Below are positions 23,225-30,846 of a stretch of DNA of 64,000 nt, piece after piece. The position numbers and the translations under genes are program-made. The notes beneath the pieces are model-generated. The model was not told where the DNA came from, searched no databases, and saw only the letters and a program-made list of their open reading frames with translations. Origin of the DNA: Candidatus Micrarchaeota archaeon CG1_02_47_40 (GTDB taxonomy: Archaea; Micrarchaeota; Micrarchaeia; Anstonellales; CG1-02-47-40); the NCBI GenBank assembly GCA_001871475.1, contig MNVE01000002.1, positions 124,001 through 188,000 on the forward strand, in the 5' to 3' direction. Within the stretch, counting starts at the first letter, position 1. Each line of letters opens with the position of its first letter.

Positions 23225-24475
23225 ATGGCAAACGGAAAGCTGAAAAAAACGGTTTCGCTCCTGGACGCGACTTCAATAGGCATAGGCGCCATAGTGGGCG
23301 CGGGAATATTTGTCGTCCTTGGGGTGGCAGTCGGGCTGGCGGGTCCTGCCGTCATCGCATCAATCCTCATAGCCGGGGCGGTTGCCGCGCTTACCGCATT
23401 GAGCTTTGTGCGGTTGAGCAGGGCAACGCAAAAAGAGGGGGGCGCCTACGGGTTTGCGTACGAGTTCCTTCCGCCGTTCTGGGCTTTTTTAACCGGCTTT
23501 CTCTGGATTGCGTCAAATGTCGTCGTGGGTGCAACGGTCGCGCTCGGCTTTTCACTATACCTCTCCCGCATCTTTCCCTTCCTGCCTGTGGCGCCCATAG
23601 CCGCCCTTGCCTGCCTTGCGGCAGCCGCCCTGAACTGCTGCGGAATGAAACAGTCAGTTTCAACCAACAACGCGCTCGTGGCTGCAAAGATTTTAATCCT
23701 CCTGTTTTTCGTGCTTGCCGGATTCCTTTTCTTCAAAGCCGGCAATTTTTCGGGATTAAGCAGTGTGCCAGCCGGCGGCGCGCTTTCAGGCGCCGCGATT
23801 ATTTTTTTCGCATACGGGGGCTTTGCCAGGGTGACGGTGGTTTCAGAGGAAGTGAAAAACGCGAAAAGGAACGTGCCTAGGGCAATCATCCTGGCGCTTG
23901 CATTCTCCACCGCGCTATACCTGCTTGTATCCATAGTTGCGGTCGGGCTCGGCGGCTCAAGCCAGCCTTCCTCCGGCGCATTTCTGGCAGAGTCAATAAG
24001 CTCCACCGGAATACCGTATGCCGCGCTCATCATCTCCCTCGGGGCGCTGGCGGCTACCGCAAGTGTGCTTTTGACCGGCGTGATGGGGGTTTCCCGCGTG
24101 GCGTTTGCAATGGCGCGCAACAGCCAGGCTCCAAAGGCATTTTCCAGCGTGGATTCCGCAAGCGGTGTGCCAAGAAATGCCGTCCTGGCGACAGGCGGTG
24201 CATCCGCGCTCCTCGCACTTTACGGGGACCTGGCGCTGGCGGCTTCAATAAGCAGTTTTGCCCTGCTTGCCTACTATTCGGCTTCCAATTATGCGGCGCT
24301 CAAGCTGAAGGGTGGACGTAATTCCAAAATCATTTCCACAGCAGGGCTGGTTTCGTGCTTTGCGCTCATGGCATTCCTTTCATGGCAGTCCCTCCTTGCC
24401 GGTGCTTTTGCAATCCTCTGCGGAACAGCATACTACTTTCTCGGAAAAGCCGCAAAAAAGAAGGGAGTTCGGTGA
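23225..24475 (+). CDS. APC-family amino acid permease
   Basis: This 416-residue transporter has about twelve hydrophobic helices and the APC superfamily start, LLDATSIGIGAIVGAGIFVVLG, with the unwound GAIVGAGIF loop of helix 1 that binds the substrate backbone. The conserved IFFAYGGFARVTVVSEEVKNAKRNVPRAI segment of helix 6 and the following loop are also present. It would import amino acids or polyamines with protons. ATG 23225 is used because the family begins shortly before helix 1. The next gene starts with a GTG overlapping its stop codon (GTGA), so they are co-transcribed. Confidence 0.9.
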   Translation: MANGKLKKTVSLLDATSIGIGAIVGAGIFVVLGVAVGLAGPAVIASILIAGAVAALTALSFVRLSRATQKEGGAYGFAYEFLPPFWAFLTGFLWIASNVVVGATVALGFSLYLSRIFPFLPVAPIAALACLAAAALNCCGMKQSVSTNNALVAAKILILLFFVLAGFLFFKAGNFSGLSSVPAGGALSGAAIIFFAYGGFARVTVVSEEVKNAKRNVPRAIILALAFSTALYLLVSIVAVGLGGSSQPSSGAFLAESISSTGIPYAALIISLGALAATASVLLTGVMGVSRVAFAMARNSQAPKAFSSVDSASGVPRNAVLATGGASALLALYGDLALAASISSFALLAYYSASNYAALKLKGGRNSKIISTAGLVSCFALMAFLSWQSLLAGAFAILCGTAYYFLGKAAKKKGVR

Positions 24476-25737
24476 GATGTTTGGAAATTCCTTTACTTTC
24501 CGAAATAGGGCAAATACACATCCTTGTGCGGGAAAAAAGCGAGCTTGAGGCAAAACTCCTCTCTGCTGGCGGGAAGGATTACTTCTTTCTTCTTGAGGAC
24601 TGCCAAGAGCTTTCCGAAATAATAGAAGACATAAAGGAAATCTCCAGCAAAAGAAGCGAGAAGGAGCGCGCCGCATTCATGGAAAAGGTAAAGTTCTCGC
24701 GCAAAATCAGGCGCAAAGCAAAGGATTTGGCTGCTTTTGAGCGCAGGCTTGTGTCCGAATACGAGAATAAGCGCATCTCCCTTTCGCACGGGAGGAAGAT
24801 GGTGGAAATAATAAAACTGCTGCGCTCAAGCAAGCTGGAAGAGGCGCAGGGCAAAGCAGGCGAATTCCACTCCCTTCTTGAAATGCGGGAGAGGCTTGCC
24901 TTGTTGGATGAGCAGCTTTCCAAAAAACGGGCACAGGCAGAGCGGGCAAGGCGGGTTATACTTGAGAAGATTTCAGACATTTCCTGGCTGGAAGAACAGC
25001 CTCCCATTGACATGGAGAAAATACGCAGGCACGAACAGGGGGAACGCTTGCGTGAAATTCTTCTTGAGGCAAGGCTTGAAATGATTCATTCACTCCAGTC
25101 AATGCCCCTATGCGAACTTTTCGGGAAATATAAAGAAGGGGAGCTTGAGAAGTTAGGCTTTCCGCAAATTCCCGCGCAGGAAATAGATGCGCTTTCCTCC
25201 TTCCTGAAAAAGTCAGGGCTTGAAAAAAAATCCTCCCTTCAACTTTACGAGATGCTGGGTTTCAGTAAGGAAAAGCTTTCCCATCTTGGCATTGATTTGG
25301 CAAGTTTCAGGCAGAATGTGGAGGAGCACAAGAGTTTCCTTCTTGAAATATCCTCCCTTCATTTGGGCGATTTCCTTACAGACCTTTCTCCTGACTCGGC
25401 TTCCCTTTCATATCTTGCAAAAAACTCACCGGAAGCGAAAAAGGCAGTAGATGAGCTGGCACTCCTTTCAGGCACTTTTGCAGAAGATGAGAAGGAATGG
25501 GAAAGGCGGAAGTTTCTTGAGGAAAAGAAAAAATTGGTTGGAGGGGAAATCAAGCCGGAGCTTGAAAAGCTTTTAGAAGAGATTGAGTCGGTTGAAATGG
25601 CACTGAACGGAAAGGAAGGTGAAGGGAAGAAATCTGCTGAAAAAGCCCCTGATGAAAAGGAAGATATACTGCCAACTAAAACCGGAAAGGAAAAAGGTTT
25701 TCTTGAATCGTTTTTCGGGCTTTTCAGGGAGAAATGA
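24472..25737 (+). CDS. Charged coiled-coil protein of unknown function
   Basis: I do not recognise this protein of about 421 residues. It is almost wholly helical and charged, with long predicted coiled coils (for example about residues 70-190 and 310-400), no membrane segment, and a short hydrophobic tail (GFLESFFGLFREK) that could be an amphipathic membrane-binding helix. The likely start is the GTG at 24472, which overlaps the permease stop as GTGA and has GGGAG about 5 bases upstream. A TTG at 24481 is an alternative, and the ATG at 24355 would lie deep inside the permease gene. It is convergent with the first Fic gene. Confidence 0.72.
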   Translation: MRCLEIPLLSEIGQIHILVREKSELEAKLLSAGGKDYFFLLEDCQELSEIIEDIKEISSKRSEKERAAFMEKVKFSRKIRRKAKDLAAFERRLVSEYENKRISLSHGRKMVEIIKLLRSSKLEEAQGKAGEFHSLLEMRERLALLDEQLSKKRAQAERARRVILEKISDISWLEEQPPIDMEKIRRHEQGERLREILLEARLEMIHSLQSMPLCELFGKYKEGELEKLGFPQIPAQEIDALSSFLKKSGLEKKSSLQLYEMLGFSKEKLSHLGIDLASFRQNVEEHKSFLLEISSLHLGDFLTDLSPDSASLSYLAKNSPEAKKAVDELALLSGTFAEDEKEWERRKFLEEKKKLVGGEIKPELEKLLEEIESVEMALNGKEGEGKKSAEKAPDEKEDILPTKTGKEKGFLESFFGLFREK

Positions 25738-25770
25738 TTTTGAAACTTTGTGCCGCAGGAAAAAAACATT

Positions 25771-26703
25771 TCAGATATCTCTGATAAATCTCCCGTAAAC
25801 AAACTCCACAAACGGCTTTTCATTTTTTTTCTCCACTGACTTAATCAAGGCATCAAAGTAAGCCTGCGTTTCTTTTGATATGTTCAGGAGAGGGTAGCCG
25901 GCGTCAAAAAACGCCTTGTTTAGAAGCAGCCTTGATACTCTCTTGTTGCCGTCGTCAAATGGATGAATCATATATATGCGCAGGTGCAAAAGCGCCGCCA
26001 GTTCCATCGGGTTGATTCTGCCAAGATTGGAGTTGTACCAGGAAACCACTTCTGCAAGCCTGTTTTTTATTTGAGCCGGAGGGGGCGGCCTAAAGCCGAT
26101 TTCCTCCACTTTTTCGCAGCTTCTTAAGTAAATGTAAGCCTGTTTTTGCCTGAATTCACCTGGATGCTTCCCCTTATATTCTGCCATAATAATACGATGC
26201 AAGTTGAGGATAAATTCCAGGGAAATGCCTTTTTCGCCCTCTTTCGCATACCGCAGCCCCTTTATCATATCAAGCGCCACGCGCAGATTCTCATCCCTTA
26301 TGCTATGCACATTCCTTTGGCTGAACCTGTATGCAATGCCGGCATCTTCCTTTGTTATCGGCACCCCTTCCGTGGAGAGGGTGGTGTAGACGAAATTAAC
26401 CGCGTCTATCTCATTTTTTTCATCCTGCGCGGTCTTTCCAAGCTTCTTCATCCTTGCGGCATATCTGCGCTTTCTTTTCTCAGCTTCTATGAGCTGCTCT
26501 TTTGTCAGGTAAAGCAATGCTGTTCCGCCCAGCAGTCCATCGTAAATCTTATCAAGAAGTTCCTGTTTCTTTTTCTCAAGCCGGCTTTTTTTTGGAATAT
26601 GCCTGCCCAAATAGATTGAGAATACCCTGATTTTTTCCAGCCTGACTGACTCTTCAAGATAATAATATTCCTGCCCGTTTACCAGCTTTTTCCTTAATGA
26701 CAT
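25771..26703 (-). CDS. Fic-family AMPylase/filamentation protein (Fic1)
   Basis: Fic proteins transfer AMP or related groups to hydroxyl side chains of target proteins. The active loop HPFDDGNKR is at residues 247-255 with the catalytic His. A TLSTEG segment at 108-113 fits the inhibitory (S/T)xxxE(G/N) motif, which would make this a class II, self-inhibited Fic. The first 50 residues (EYYYLEESVRLEKIRVFSIYLG) form a small N-terminal strand-rich segment also found in the second Fic gene. The promoter lies in a set of repeated TTATCTTACA sites. The target is unknown. The gene is convergent with the coiled-coil gene. Confidence 0.9.
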   Translation of the reverse strand: MSLRKKLVNGQEYYYLEESVRLEKIRVFSIYLGRHIPKKSRLEKKKQELLDKIYDGLLGGTALLYLTKEQLIEAEKRKRRYAARMKKLGKTAQDEKNEIDAVNFVYTTLSTEGVPITKEDAGIAYRFSQRNVHSIRDENLRVALDMIKGLRYAKEGEKGISLEFILNLHRIIMAEYKGKHPGEFRQKQAYIYLRSCEKVEEIGFRPPPPAQIKNRLAEVVSWYNSNLGRINPMELAALLHLRIYMIHPFDDGNKRVSRLLLNKAFFDAGYPLLNISKETQAYFDALIKSVEKKNEKPFVEFVYGRFIRDI

Positions 26704-26729
26704 GCGGTTATTTGGGTGGCAAGATTATT

Positions 26730-26820
26730 AAACTTATCTTACATTTATAATTAAAATGTATGACTAAAAAACACGAGATAGAAACTTATCTTACATTTTA
26801 TCATTCAGTTGTAAGATAAT
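26730..26820. promoter_or_regulatory. Repeated operator-like sites upstream of Fic1
   Basis: AAACTTATCTTACATTT occurs at 26730-26746 and again at 26782-26798, 52 bases apart. TGTAAGATAA lies in inverted orientation at about 26810-26819. The first copy touches the probable minus-strand TATA (TTTAATAATC) of the Fic1 gene, so binding there would block transcription. Confidence 0.65.
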
Positions 26821-26887
26821 GCTGTGCTTTTCAGGGGAAAATGAAGAATGTGCCCCTAAACCTTGAAGTTGTGCAGTGGCGAAGATG

Positions 26888-26918
26888 GGTGACTACAATC
26901 TGCGCTTGCGTAGTCACC
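26888..26918 (-). terminator. Stem-loop spanning the Fic2 stop codon
   Basis: GGTGACTAC (26888-26896) and GTAGTCACC (26910-26918) form a perfect 9-bp stem with a 13-base loop. The stop codon of the second Fic gene (26914-26916) is inside the stem. It may terminate transcription or serve as a binding site: the same decamer recurs twice in this gene's promoter. Confidence 0.55.
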
Positions 26919-27855
26919 TCTTTTTGAGCATTCTTTTGAGCGCACGATATTCCTTGAGCACGAGTTCAATAGTTTGCCGGAGATTATGCTCGTTTTCATA
27001 TGCCTGCAAAGCCGCATAATATTCATGTCTGTTTCTTAGTTCAATATTAAGCGGAGGCAGGTTATGCTTTAGCAGGATGTTGTTCAGGAGAATCCGCCCA
27101 ATTCTTCCATTGCCGTCCTGGAAAGGGTGGATGTTCTCAAACTGGTTGTGCACAACGCCAGCCAAAACCAATGGGGTGTATTTTTTCCTGTTCTTTTTGT
27201 ACCATTTCACCAGCTCCAGAAGGAGACTTCGCACCTGTGCAGACGGCGCCCCGCGATGGACGACACGCCCATACTGGTCAGCAACAACAACTTCCATGCC
27301 TCTTGAGCGCAATTTTCCTGCAAAGGGCTTGGAGTTCTCAAAAACAATGCGGTGAAGCTCCAGAATAAGCGGCAAAGAGATATGCTCTTTTGTTTTCCTT
27401 ATGAATTCAACTGCCTTGGCAACCCCGTAAGTTTCTGAAATGTCCCCTTTCGGCTTGTCGGGCCATTTGTCCATTTTCAGTATATTCACCACTTCCTTCT
27501 CTTCAAGGCTTGAGCCTTCTATCGCATTGGTATTGTAAGCAAAGCTTTCGGTGAACTTTTTCCAGTCTTCCTCTGAAAGATGGGTTATTTTTAGGTGCGC
27601 ATTTGCCTCAAGCGTTTTGAGTTCTTCAAGCTCCTTTTTTGATAAAACGGTTTCAAATGGGTCGCGAATAAGCCTTGCTGAGCTTATGCGAAACATGAGT
27701 TTTTTTTCCGCCTCCTTCTTGTGCCTTTCAATCTCCGCCGAAGAAAGTTCTGCCCCAAGATAGACTCTTATTTTCCTGATTTTTCCCGCCTTCCGGTAGG
27801 AATGTGCAAGATAATATTTCCTTCTCTTCCCCTCTTTGCGCATTTCAACGTGCAT
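26914..27855 (-). CDS. Fic-family protein (Fic2)
   Basis: This 313-residue protein is a standard class II Fic enzyme. The inhibitory motif is TNAIEG at residues 109-114, and the active loop HPFQDGNGR is at 243-251. The flap region FAGKLRSRGMEVV precedes it. The first 50 residues (RRKYYLAHSYRKAGKIRKIRVYLG) resemble those of Fic1, suggesting a shared module for target or DNA binding. The TATA box GTTTATAAG is bracketed by two identical AGGTGACTAC sites, which suggests autoregulation. It lies 210 bases upstream of Fic1 on the same strand. Their different operator sequences imply separate control. Confidence 0.93.
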   Translation of the reverse strand: MHVEMRKEGKRRKYYLAHSYRKAGKIRKIRVYLGAELSSAEIERHKKEAEKKLMFRISSARLIRDPFETVLSKKELEELKTLEANAHLKITHLSEEDWKKFTESFAYNTNAIEGSSLEEKEVVNILKMDKWPDKPKGDISETYGVAKAVEFIRKTKEHISLPLILELHRIVFENSKPFAGKLRSRGMEVVVADQYGRVVHRGAPSAQVRSLLLELVKWYKKNRKKYTPLVLAGVVHNQFENIHPFQDGNGRIGRILLNNILLKHNLPPLNIELRNRHEYYAALQAYENEHNLRQTIELVLKEYRALKRMLKKR

Positions 27856-27864
27856 GAGAAGATT

Positions 27865-27905
27865 AGGTGACTACAACTTATAAACATTTGCTTAAAGGTG
27901 ACTAC
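27865..27905. promoter_or_regulatory. Paired AGGTGACTAC sites around the Fic2 TATA box
   Basis: AGGTGACTAC occurs at 27865-27874 and 27896-27905, in the same orientation, 31 bases apart (about three helical turns). The minus-strand TATA box GTTTATAAG lies between them and the Fic2 ATG is at 27855. Confidence 0.7.
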
Positions 27906-27948
27906 CTATCCGATATCCGTTTGCAATCTGCTTTGGCTGGCAGGAACT

Positions 27949-28138
27949 ACCTCCCTTTCAGCTCTTTCTCAAAAAGCGTGCATAAAACCGAAAAGAAATA
28001 TTTTTTTCCAACCGCCTTGAAACCCGCCCTTAAAAGCATCTTCTCAGCAGGGACGTTTCCCTTTGCAACGTTTGAGATTAGTTTCTTATACTCAAGCTTC
28101 CTGCCCCTCTTTTGCAGCCGCCCCCCGAACCCGTTTTC
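27949..28138 (-). pseudogene. Possible C-terminal remnant of a GNAT-like gene
   Basis: This minus-strand frame has no start codon near its beginning. It reads GRLQKRGRKLEYKKLI, then KGNVPAEKMLLRAGFKAVGK and KYFFSVLCTLFEKELKGR before a TAG at 27949-27951. The NVPAEKMLLRAGF segment resembles the last helix and strand of a GNAT acetyltransferase (N-x-A-x(3)-L-x(3)-GF). It begins where the small membrane-protein gene ends. I regard it as a likely decayed gene end, not an intact gene. Confidence 0.4.
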
Positions 28139-28424
28139 ACATCGCCAAAAATTTCATCAGCTCATAGACCAGGACTGCGGGCCAGAAAATTGCCTTCGCC
28201 ACCCCTATAATTCCCATCCAGAGGCTGGTTGCAGTCGAAAGGTAATAAAAGAGCGCGCCCAGGAAGCCCATTCCGTAAAAAGCCCCTCCGCTTCCGCACC
28301 CGCGTGCGTGCTCTTTTACATTCCACTGCCCGCACTTGCCTTCCTTGCATCCCGTTTCCATCTTCGTTCCTATTGCCTTTCCAATCTCGTCCCAGCTTGG
28401 TTCCTTGCCTGTTTTCTCCTTCAT
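28137..28424 (-). CDS. Small Cys-containing membrane protein
   Basis: I do not recognise this protein of about 95 residues. The N-terminal half is soluble and contains KMETGCKEGKCGQWN and a further HARGCGSGG, three cysteines in all. The C-terminal half has two hydrophobic helices (GMGFLGALFYYLSTATSLWMGIIG and AIFWPAVLVYELMKFLAM). ATG 28424 has AAGGTG about six bases upstream, so I prefer it over the GTG at 28433. A TATA-like ATTAAAAAG is about 30-40 bases upstream. Its neighbours give no functional hint. Confidence 0.65.
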   Translation of the reverse strand: MKEKTGKEPSWDEIGKAIGTKMETGCKEGKCGQWNVKEHARGCGSGGAFYGMGFLGALFYYLSTATSLWMGIIGVAKAIFWPAVLVYELMKFLAM

Positions 28425-28472
28425 GATAATCACCTTTAGGATAGTTGCCTAAGAAGCTTTTTAATAATCTGC

Positions 28473-28485
28473 ATCAGTCCGTCCG
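28473..28485. repeat. 13-bp direct repeat, copy 1
   Basis: ATCAGTCCGTCCG occurs here and again at 30331-30343. The two copies bracket the AbiE-like HTH/nucleotidyltransferase gene pair (28532-30165). It could be a trace of insertion of the module or a shared regulatory site. Confidence 0.55.
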
Positions 28486-28531
28486 CTTTGTGAGCAACAC
28501 TTTGTCAGACGCTCAAAAGATACTTCATTTC

Positions 28532-29281
28532 CTATGAAATCAGATGCGCCAGCTCCTTTTTTGTAAATCCCCTTTTTCTCAATTCCGCAATTGCATTTTC
28601 TTTTTTCATGCCGTGCGAAAGCATGCGCGCATACGCTTCCTCAAGTATTGATTTGCGGTCAAGCTCCAGCAAATCCTTCATTATCGGAGCGCTTATCTTA
28701 TGCTTTTCCTCAATTTCCGCAAACTTGTTGTAAAGCAGCCCGTACCATTTGTGCTCCATGCTCTGCGCCTTGCATTCGTCCAAAACCACGTCCCAGCCTA
28801 CATCCGCTTGGCTGATTATTGCCGCAATGTCGTTTGCGTCATCCTGCCTTTCCGTTATTCCCTTGAAGAGTATAATATCCTCGTTTGAAGCAAGCTTTAC
28901 TGCCAGTTTCCCATAGTCGGCAAGGGGCTGCGCCCTTTTCACCATTCCATCCGACAGGTGAAGGGCGCGGCACACGGTATTTACAAACATGTCAATGCGG
29001 AAATCTTCGCTGTTTTTCCAAATGCCGGCAGCCATCAAGTCTTTGTATTCGGTTTCAACCTGTTTTGCCTCAAAAAAGCCGATTTTTTCAATCGCAGAGG
29101 CAAAGCTGCGAAAGTCCTGCACGCTTCTGAAAATCAGGTCAAGGTCCTTTGTGCCTGCTTTCTGGTTGCGAAAGCACATGGCGCCCCCGCCTATCAGGTA
29201 TGCCTCAACCGGAGTTTCCAGCGAGCAGCCAATTCTGCGGAATGCGGCATTTAGCTCTTCTTTGCTGAAGCTCTTTCTCAT
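28532..29281 (-). CDS. Nucleotidyltransferase-like (AbiEii-type) protein
   Basis: This 249-residue protein has a nucleotidyltransferase start: EAYLIGGGAMCFRNQKAGTKDLDLIF (about residues 27-52), containing GG and the DxD-like KDLDL, with a later acidic residue in FRIDMF. The C-terminal part is helical. It resembles the AbiEii/DUF6036-like group used as toxins in type IV toxin-antitoxin modules, where the enzyme blocks translation by modifying tRNA or proteins. Its ATG overlaps the stop of the upstream HTH gene by 4 bases, the usual antitoxin-toxin order. The toxin role is inferred from family and context. Confidence 0.78.
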   Translation of the reverse strand: MRKSFSKEELNAAFRRIGCSLETPVEAYLIGGGAMCFRNQKAGTKDLDLIFRSVQDFRSFASAIEKIGFFEAKQVETEYKDLMAAGIWKNSEDFRIDMFVNTVCRALHLSDGMVKRAQPLADYGKLAVKLASNEDIILFKGITERQDDANDIAAIISQADVGWDVVLDECKAQSMEHKWYGLLYNKFAEIEEKHKISAPIMKDLLELDRKSILEEAYARMLSHGMKKENAIAELRKRGFTKKELAHLIS

Positions 29282-30165
29282 TCAAATCCCTTCATTTTCT
29301 CATAGAACTCTGCTTTTCCCCTTATCTCCTCAAACGCAGTCTCAACCAGATATTTCTTTGCCATGCTTTTAAGAGCCGCAAGATTGAGGCGCTTTCTGTT
29401 TTTTGCAAAGAAAATCCCAAGCACGGGCATATCCTGATGCTGCTGCAAAGTCGTTAAAAGCAAGGCATGGATGAAAGCCTCTTCTATGCTTACGTTTCTT
29501 TTCTGTCCGTCAAGGTTGAAATAAAAATCGCTGTATGAAGTCAGCGCTGCCTCCAAGCCTGCGTTTGCCAGGGCAGAAAGTCCGGTTTGCGTGAAATGTT
29601 CTGGCACTTCTTTCGCATCCGTTCTCAAGACAACGTGCTTTCTAATCCGGATGGAGGTATTAAACCCCCTAACATTCTTTTGGGCAAGAAGCTGGAGATT
29701 GTCTGCATAGGAACTGCCAAACTCTTTTACTATATTGTTTGTTACCTCTATTTTGCCTTTTTTCCTGCTTATTGCACCTGCCGAAATCAAGCGCCTCAAA
29801 CTTTTGTAAAGCGTGGTTGGGGAACAGCCGGTTTCCTCCAATAAAAGAGAGGTTTCGGCACCTTCAGAGGCGATTGCTAAAATATCCATCGCATAACCAC
29901 AAATCCAATTTTCTATTTTTGAATTCGGGCGCGAATCGGAAAGTTTCCTGAATGCCTGGGCGTGGGATGCCGGGGAAAGACTCGCTATCCTTGAGGTTCC
30001 CTGCTTCTCAAGAAGCACAAGCCCTTTGCTTTCAAGGCTTTTCAGCACCCTTGAAATGAAGCTGGGTTTTGCCGTAAGTTTTTCCGCCAGCTTTCCTGCC
30101 GGCATATTATTTTGGCACAACTGGCGCAGAGCGATTATTTCCATTTTACTTAATTTTATTGACAT
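29278..30165 (-). CDS. Winged-HTH regulator, probable AbiEi-like antitoxin
   Basis: This 295-residue protein starts with a winged helix (MEIIALRQLCQNN...AGKLAEKLTAKPSFISRVLKSL, ending ESKGLVLLEKQGTSR). A second HTH-like region with LLLEETGCSPTTLYKSLRRL follows at about 105-135, then a C-terminal globular domain. It is translationally coupled to the nucleotidyltransferase gene (4-base overlap), the arrangement of AbiEi/AbiEii-type pairs. Its promoter contains repeated TTAACT-like half sites around the TATA GTTTATATTC, consistent with self-repression. Function as an antitoxin is inferred. Confidence 0.75.
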   Translation of the reverse strand: MSIKLSKMEIIALRQLCQNNMPAGKLAEKLTAKPSFISRVLKSLESKGLVLLEKQGTSRIASLSPASHAQAFRKLSDSRPNSKIENWICGYAMDILAIASEGAETSLLLEETGCSPTTLYKSLRRLISAGAISRKKGKIEVTNNIVKEFGSSYADNLQLLAQKNVRGFNTSIRIRKHVVLRTDAKEVPEHFTQTGLSALANAGLEAALTSYSDFYFNLDGQKRNVSIEEAFIHALLLTTLQQHQDMPVLGIFFAKNRKRLNLAALKSMAKKYLVETAFEEIRGKAEFYEKMKGFE

Positions 30166-30443
30166 AAGTTAATTTTAGTTAAGTAAAAGAATATAAACTT
30201 AACTATTTTTAATGTGTAAGATTGTTTTATCTTGGGAGCAAAAACCAAAGGTTGGCAAATTGCCTAACTATTCTTCCCAAAAATCAGCCAAAAGCCTGAT
30301 GCTCCATGTCGCTTGGGCAAATGAATTCTTATCAGTCCGTCCGTCTATCCTCATCGGGAATAATCCCTCAGTGATCACCTTTATCATCACGAAATAGGTT
30401 ATGGCGGGCATGGTTTATTAATCTCCTTTGCGGAATTTTTCAC
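30166..30443. other. Intergenic region between the AbiE-like pair and the FmdE-like gene
   Basis: This 278-base gap holds, on its left, the AT-rich promoter of the HTH gene with TTAACT/AGTTAA half sites (about 30166-30205). In the middle is a short unrecognised minus-strand frame of about 40 codons (roughly 30268-30388) that contains the second ATCAGTCCGTCCG copy (30331-30343). On the right is a plus-strand TATA box GTTTATTAATC near 30413. I see no convincing gene in it. Confidence 0.5.
30331..30343. repeat. 13-bp direct repeat, copy 2
   Basis: This is the second copy of ATCAGTCCGTCCG, in the same orientation as the copy at 28473-28485 and 1858 bases away. It lies upstream of the HTH gene promoter, so the pair brackets the whole module. 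Confidence 0.55.
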
Positions 30444-30839
30444 ATGCTTCCTCCTGAACTTGAAAGGCTCAAATCGTTCCACGGGCATTTAGGTCCATAC
30501 GCGGCGGCAGGCTACAGGATGGGAATGCTTGCCTGCAAACTCCTTTGTGCGCGCGGAAAGAAACTGCGGGCAGAGGTAAAGACAGGCATTTCACCTCCGA
30601 TTTCCTGCATGATAGACGGGATACAGCTCTCCTCCTCCTGCACTCTTGGGAAGGGGAATATTACTGCTACGGATGAAGGGATTCCGGAAGCAATCTTCAA
30701 AGGGGAGAGGGAACTAATCATAAGCCTGAAGGAAAATGCCCACGAGATTGCAAAAAACATGCAGAAAGAAGATGAAGAAGCCGCCGCCCTCAAGATTTGG
30801 GAGATGACAGATGAAGAACTCTTTGAGGTAAAGGGGTGA
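30444..30839 (+). CDS. FmdE-like domain protein
   Basis: This 131-residue protein resembles the FmdE domain named after a subunit of formylmethanofuran dehydrogenase but found widely alone. The signature is LKSFHGHLGPYAAAGYRMGMLA at about residues 9-30, where the usual HLCP is HLGP here, so one expected cysteine is missing. Cysteines in PISCMIDGIQLSSSCTLGKGN could still bind metal. A C-terminal helix ends with EELFEVKG. Methanogenesis genes are absent, so a free-standing metal- or pterin-binding role is more likely. The Lys/Glu-rich gene starts 7 bases after its stop. Confidence 0.78.
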   Translation: MLPPELERLKSFHGHLGPYAAAGYRMGMLACKLLCARGKKLRAEVKTGISPPISCMIDGIQLSSSCTLGKGNITATDEGIPEAIFKGERELIISLKENAHEIAKNMQKEDEEAAALKIWEMTDEELFEVKG

Positions 30840-30846
30840 AGGACGG

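Noticed and set aside
27867-28439. 190-codon plus-strand frame opposite the small membrane-protein gene
   Set aside because: It overlaps the better supported minus-strand gene, starts inside the Fic2 operators and has shadow-like composition.
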